A DNA stretch of 8,429 nucleotides, from assembly GCA_030593785.1 (NCBI GenBank), contig JAUVGM010000082.1, positions 1-8,429 on the forward strand, read 5' to 3'. Under the pieces are notes generated by a model. That model searched no databases and was not told the origin of the DNA. It saw only the letters and a list, made by a program, of their open reading frames with translations. Positions 6,301 through 8,429 of the stretch are shown one piece after another (position 1 is the first letter of the stretch; every line of letters begins with the position of its first letter). The stretch comes from Gammaproteobacteria bacterium. Its GTDB lineage: Bacteria; Pseudomonadota; Gammaproteobacteria; UBA6429; Thiohalophilaceae. The position numbers and the translations under genes are program-made.

Positions 6301-6330
6301 TATATTCAGTAACTGCAAATAAAGTCATTT

Positions 6331-6849
6331 ATGAAATATAAAAGTACACCTACGAAACTCGAACTTGTATTACCTGAAGATAAACTGCTGGTATCAAAAA
6401 CCGATCCAAAAGGCATTTTGACCTATGCTAATAATGCTTTTATCGATATTTCAGGATATACAGAGTCAGAATTATTAGGTCAACAACATAATATTATTCG
6501 TCATCCTGATATGCCTCACGTAATTTTCAGATTGTTGTGGGAAACATTAAAAAACAACCGTGAGTTTAATGGTTATATTAAAAACATGGCCAAAGATGGT
6601 AGTTACTATTGGGTGTTTGCAAATGTTACTCCGTCATTTTCCGCAGATAATGAGCTACTAGGCTATAATTCCGTTTGGCGTAAACCGGAACCGGATAAGT
6701 TGAATTACATACAAAATCTCTATCTTGAATTGTTAGAAATTGAGCAACAATCTTCAAGTAAAGATGGAATGGATGAAGCACAATTTAAACTTGATAGCGT
6801 GTTGAATGGAAGAGAAAAAGGATATGATGAATTTATCCTCACTATTTAA
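6331..6849 (+). CDS. Soluble Aer-like PAS domain protein (CetB-like energy/redox taxis sensor)
   Basis: The 172-residue product is a single PAS domain with no membrane segment or signal peptide. It aligns with the N-terminal sensory domain of E. coli Aer with almost identical numbering: SKTDPKGILTYANNAF (22-37, N34), SGYTESELLG, then HNIIRHPDMP (53-62) with R57, H58 and D60, W70, NGYIKNMAKDGSYYWV and Y93. In Aer, residues of this set are needed to hold FAD, so this protein probably binds FAD and reports redox state or electron-transport activity. One difference is F79 where Aer has tryptophan. After about residue 125 a short helical tail follows. The ATG has only a weak TAAAG upstream. Its 3' end overlaps the chemoreceptor gene, which should be its signalling partner, as CetB is for CetA in Campylobacter. 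The partner assignment is inference. Confidence 0.85.
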   Translation: MKYKSTPTKLELVLPEDKLLVSKTDPKGILTYANNAFIDISGYTESELLGQQHNIIRHPDMPHVIFRLLWETLKNNREFNGYIKNMAKDGSYYWVFANVTPSFSADNELLGYNSVWRKPEPDKLNYIQNLYLELLEIEQQSSSKDGMDEAQFKLDSVLNGREKGYDEFILTI

Positions 6850-8317
6850 ATCCAGAGCGGTAATCTTACGTCTCATTGTAATCATAGCCATACTTGGTTA
6901 TGTGATGCTGACTTATGGCTTTGATTTAATATTTATAATTATTGCTTTGCTTGCTTCTTTTATAACTATAAAAGACCAGTTTCAATTAATTCAACACACA
7001 ATCAGACACAAAGATGTCAACACGCTTGCTAAAAATCTGGCAAATGGAAACCTTGAATATCGGTTAATAAATATAGAAGGAAATGCTCTTTCTCAGGAAA
7101 CCCTTAATAATTTAAATAATGCGATGGATCAAGTTGAAACGTTTGTACGAGAGGTAAGAACAAGTTCTAATGCTGCACAACAACTTATTTATTACAGGTG
7201 TACATTTACTCATGGCTTAAGGGGTGTTTTTTATTCCACCTTACATACAATAAATATCTCACTTCATATAATGGAACAAAGACATGTGCAACGACATGTT
7301 AGTAACTTATTTGCAGAGCTTAGTAGTTTAAAAACATCTCATTTACTGCAAAACCTTGAAATCAATCAAAATGATATTGCTATAGTAAATAACGAACTTA
7401 CAACAGTTGAAGAAGCTACCAAGAATGCTGCGAACAGTGCTTTGGCCAGTAAATTATCGGTGAACAAAGTTATTGAAAACACTTCTCAAATTGTCTCTAA
7501 TATATCTCAATTAAAAACCTCTTCAGTTGAGCTTGATAAAAGCAGTACTGAGATATCAGATATTATATCTTTTATTGCCAGCATTGCTGATCAAACGAAT
7601 CTTCTTGCATTAAACGCGGCTATTGAAGCAGCTCGTGCGGGTGAACATGGGCGTGGTTTTGCTGTTGTAGCAGATGAAGTTCGTAACTTAGCAGATAACA
7701 CAAAAAATGCTACAGCAAAAATTACGAGTATCATTGCTCGAGTTGTTGATGCTAGTAATAATATATTAGCTAAATCAGCTCGCATTGAAGAATACAGTAG
7801 TGTTTCACATCAACTTGTTACGGAGTTTGATCAAAACTTTAGTGAATTTTCAGACGTTGCACAGCGCACATCAGAATCAATCGCACATTCACGCATGATT
7901 AGCACTTTAACACTCGCAAAGATTGAACATATTATATACATGCAACGTGCCTATCGTGCTATTGAAGTAGGTGCTGATTCAGAAGAAGCACGTAGTGTTG
8001 CAGTAGAAGAAACAGATTCGAGTTTTGGACAATGGTTAATATCTGCTGACGGTGGTCAAACATATAGTCATTTACCCAGCTTTGCTCAAATAAGCACACC
8101 AAATAGTGCTATTCATTTATATGTAACTGTAATGACAAACATGCTTAAAGGTGACTGGGAACATAACCAGGAGCTGCAAGAACAATTATTATTAAATATG
8201 CAGTGTGCAGAAACGGCCAGTGTTACTCTTCTTGAATTATTAAGCAAACTTGTTGATGAGAAAAAACGTTTTGAAAGCACCGATGAAGATGCGAGCGGTG
8301 AAATAGATTTGTTTTAG
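6824..8317 (+). CDS. Membrane chemoreceptor with MCP signalling domain and degenerate C-terminal CZB domain (CetA-like partner of the PAS protein)
   Basis: From the ATG at 6824 the product has 497 residues. Residues 12-31 and 34-49 form two membrane helices joined by a very short loop, so there is no periplasmic ligand domain. A HAMP-like helical stretch (about 50-115) and the segment GLRGVFYSTLHTIN follow. The cytoplasmic coiled coil (about 165-360) contains the kinase-control tip QTNLLALNAAIEAARAGE (257-274) and GRGFAVVADEVRNLA, which bind CheA and CheW. EE pairs at 196-197 and 322-323 are possible methylation sites. Residues about 362-475 resemble a CZB zinc-binding domain (H369, FGQW 401-404, H431), but two ligands are changed to S399 and N427. 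An acidic tail ends GEIDLF. Alternative starts are ATG at 6806, with no ribosome site, and 6827. GGAAGAG lies 9 bases before 6824. It overlaps the PAS gene by 26 bases, so translation is probably coupled. Confidence 0.88.
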   Translation: MMNLSSLFKSRAVILRLIVIIAILGYVMLTYGFDLIFIIIALLASFITIKDQFQLIQHTIRHKDVNTLAKNLANGNLEYRLINIEGNALSQETLNNLNNAMDQVETFVREVRTSSNAAQQLIYYRCTFTHGLRGVFYSTLHTINISLHIMEQRHVQRHVSNLFAELSSLKTSHLLQNLEINQNDIAIVNNELTTVEEATKNAANSALASKLSVNKVIENTSQIVSNISQLKTSSVELDKSSTEISDIISFIASIADQTNLLALNAAIEAARAGEHGRGFAVVADEVRNLADNTKNATAKITSIIARVVDASNNILAKSARIEEYSSVSHQLVTEFDQNFSEFSDVAQRTSESIAHSRMISTLTLAKIEHIIYMQRAYRAIEVGADSEEARSVAVEETDSSFGQWLISADGGQTYSHLPSFAQISTPNSAIHLYVTVMTNMLKGDWEHNQELQEQLLLNMQCAETASVTLLELLSKLVDEKKRFESTDEDASGEIDLF

Positions 8318-8339
8318 ATAACCACTAAATATTTAATAT

Positions 8340-8369
8340 AAAAAAGGGAGCAATAATTGCTCCCTTTTT
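8340..8369. terminator. Rho-independent terminator, probably bidirectional
   Basis: GGGAGCAA (8346-8353), loop TAA, TTGCTCCC (8357-8364) form a perfect 8-bp GC-containing stem, extended by A-run 8340-8345 pairing with TTTTT 8365-8369 and followed by ATTTTATT. It starts 22 bases after the chemoreceptor stop. Because A-rich and T-rich flanks lie on both sides, it can end transcription of the chemoreceptor operon and of the convergent gene at the right edge. Confidence 0.9.
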
Positions 8370-8372
8370 ATT

Positions 8373-8429
8373 TTATTGTAAATTAAAACTACGTTCAAAA
8401 ATACTTGCCATTGCAACACCTAAACGATC
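8373..8429 (-). CDS. C-terminal end of an unidentified minus-strand gene
   Basis: The minus strand from the right edge reads DRLGVAMASIFERSFNLQ and then TAA at 8375-8373. The stop falls just before the bidirectional terminator, as expected for a gene convergent with the chemoreceptor, and the composition is protein-like. Eighteen residues do not let me name the family. The gene is cut by the end of the window. Confidence 0.5.
   Translation of the reverse strand, partial: DRLGVAMASIFERSFNLQ

Noticed and set aside
6811..6822. Programmed -1 frameshift joining the PAS and chemoreceptor frames
   Set aside because: The second frame is +1 relative to the first, and the A-run is not positioned as a -1 slippery heptamer. 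Coupled re-initiation is simpler.
7591..7785. Antisense open frame across the MCP tip region
   Set aside because: It mirrors the highly conserved alanine-rich signalling tip, and such antisense frames arise from codon bias.
1..8429. CRISPR arrays, tRNA or rRNA genes, complete insertion sequences, defence or phage genes
   Set aside because: No spaced direct repeats, cloverleaf sequences or transposase, nuclease or phage-like proteins were seen. The repeats present are inverted and non-coding.

Overview
The window looks like a piece of a moderately AT-rich gammaproteobacterial chromosome. The best clues are a minus-strand yceD-rpmF pair, probably running into plsX at the left edge, and a YceF-type Maf protein that matches the Escherichia coli protein closely along its length. 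I cannot name a genus from sequence alone.

Left (1-917, minus strand): the first codons of a probable plsX, two hairpins, rpmF (ribosomal protein L32) and yceD (DUF177). This is the conserved ribosome/phospholipid cluster.

Centre (1078-5171, plus strand): a biotin carboxylase subunit and a carboxyltransferase/biotin carrier subunit, read together as a two-subunit pyruvate carboxylase (pycA-pycB). A repeat-like, hairpin-rich stretch of about 205 bp follows, then yceF/maf, a nucleotide pyrophosphatase whose perfect TATAAT box sits so close to the ATG that the mRNA may be leaderless. In E. coli yceF lies next to yceD and divergent from it; here the pyc pair sits exactly between them.

Right-centre (5172-6117): between convergent genes lies a 95-bp element bounded by perfect 19-bp inverted repeats, then, on the minus strand, an exported protein of unknown function that looks like an outer-membrane beta-barrel.

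Right (6274-8317, plus strand): the most interesting part. A very good sigma-28 (FliA) promoter match precedes two overlapping genes. The first encodes a soluble Aer-like PAS protein that keeps the FAD-associated residues. The second encodes a chemoreceptor with a membrane hairpin, a HAMP-like segment, an MCP signalling domain and a C-terminal CZB-like domain. Together they look like an Aer receptor split in two, comparable to Campylobacter CetB/CetA, so an energy/redox taxis system. In the CZB domain two of the four zinc ligands are replaced (Cys to Ser, His to Asn), which suggests it has lost or changed metal sensing. A strong hairpin terminator ends the operon, and the last 57 bases appear to be the 3' end of an unidentified minus-strand gene.
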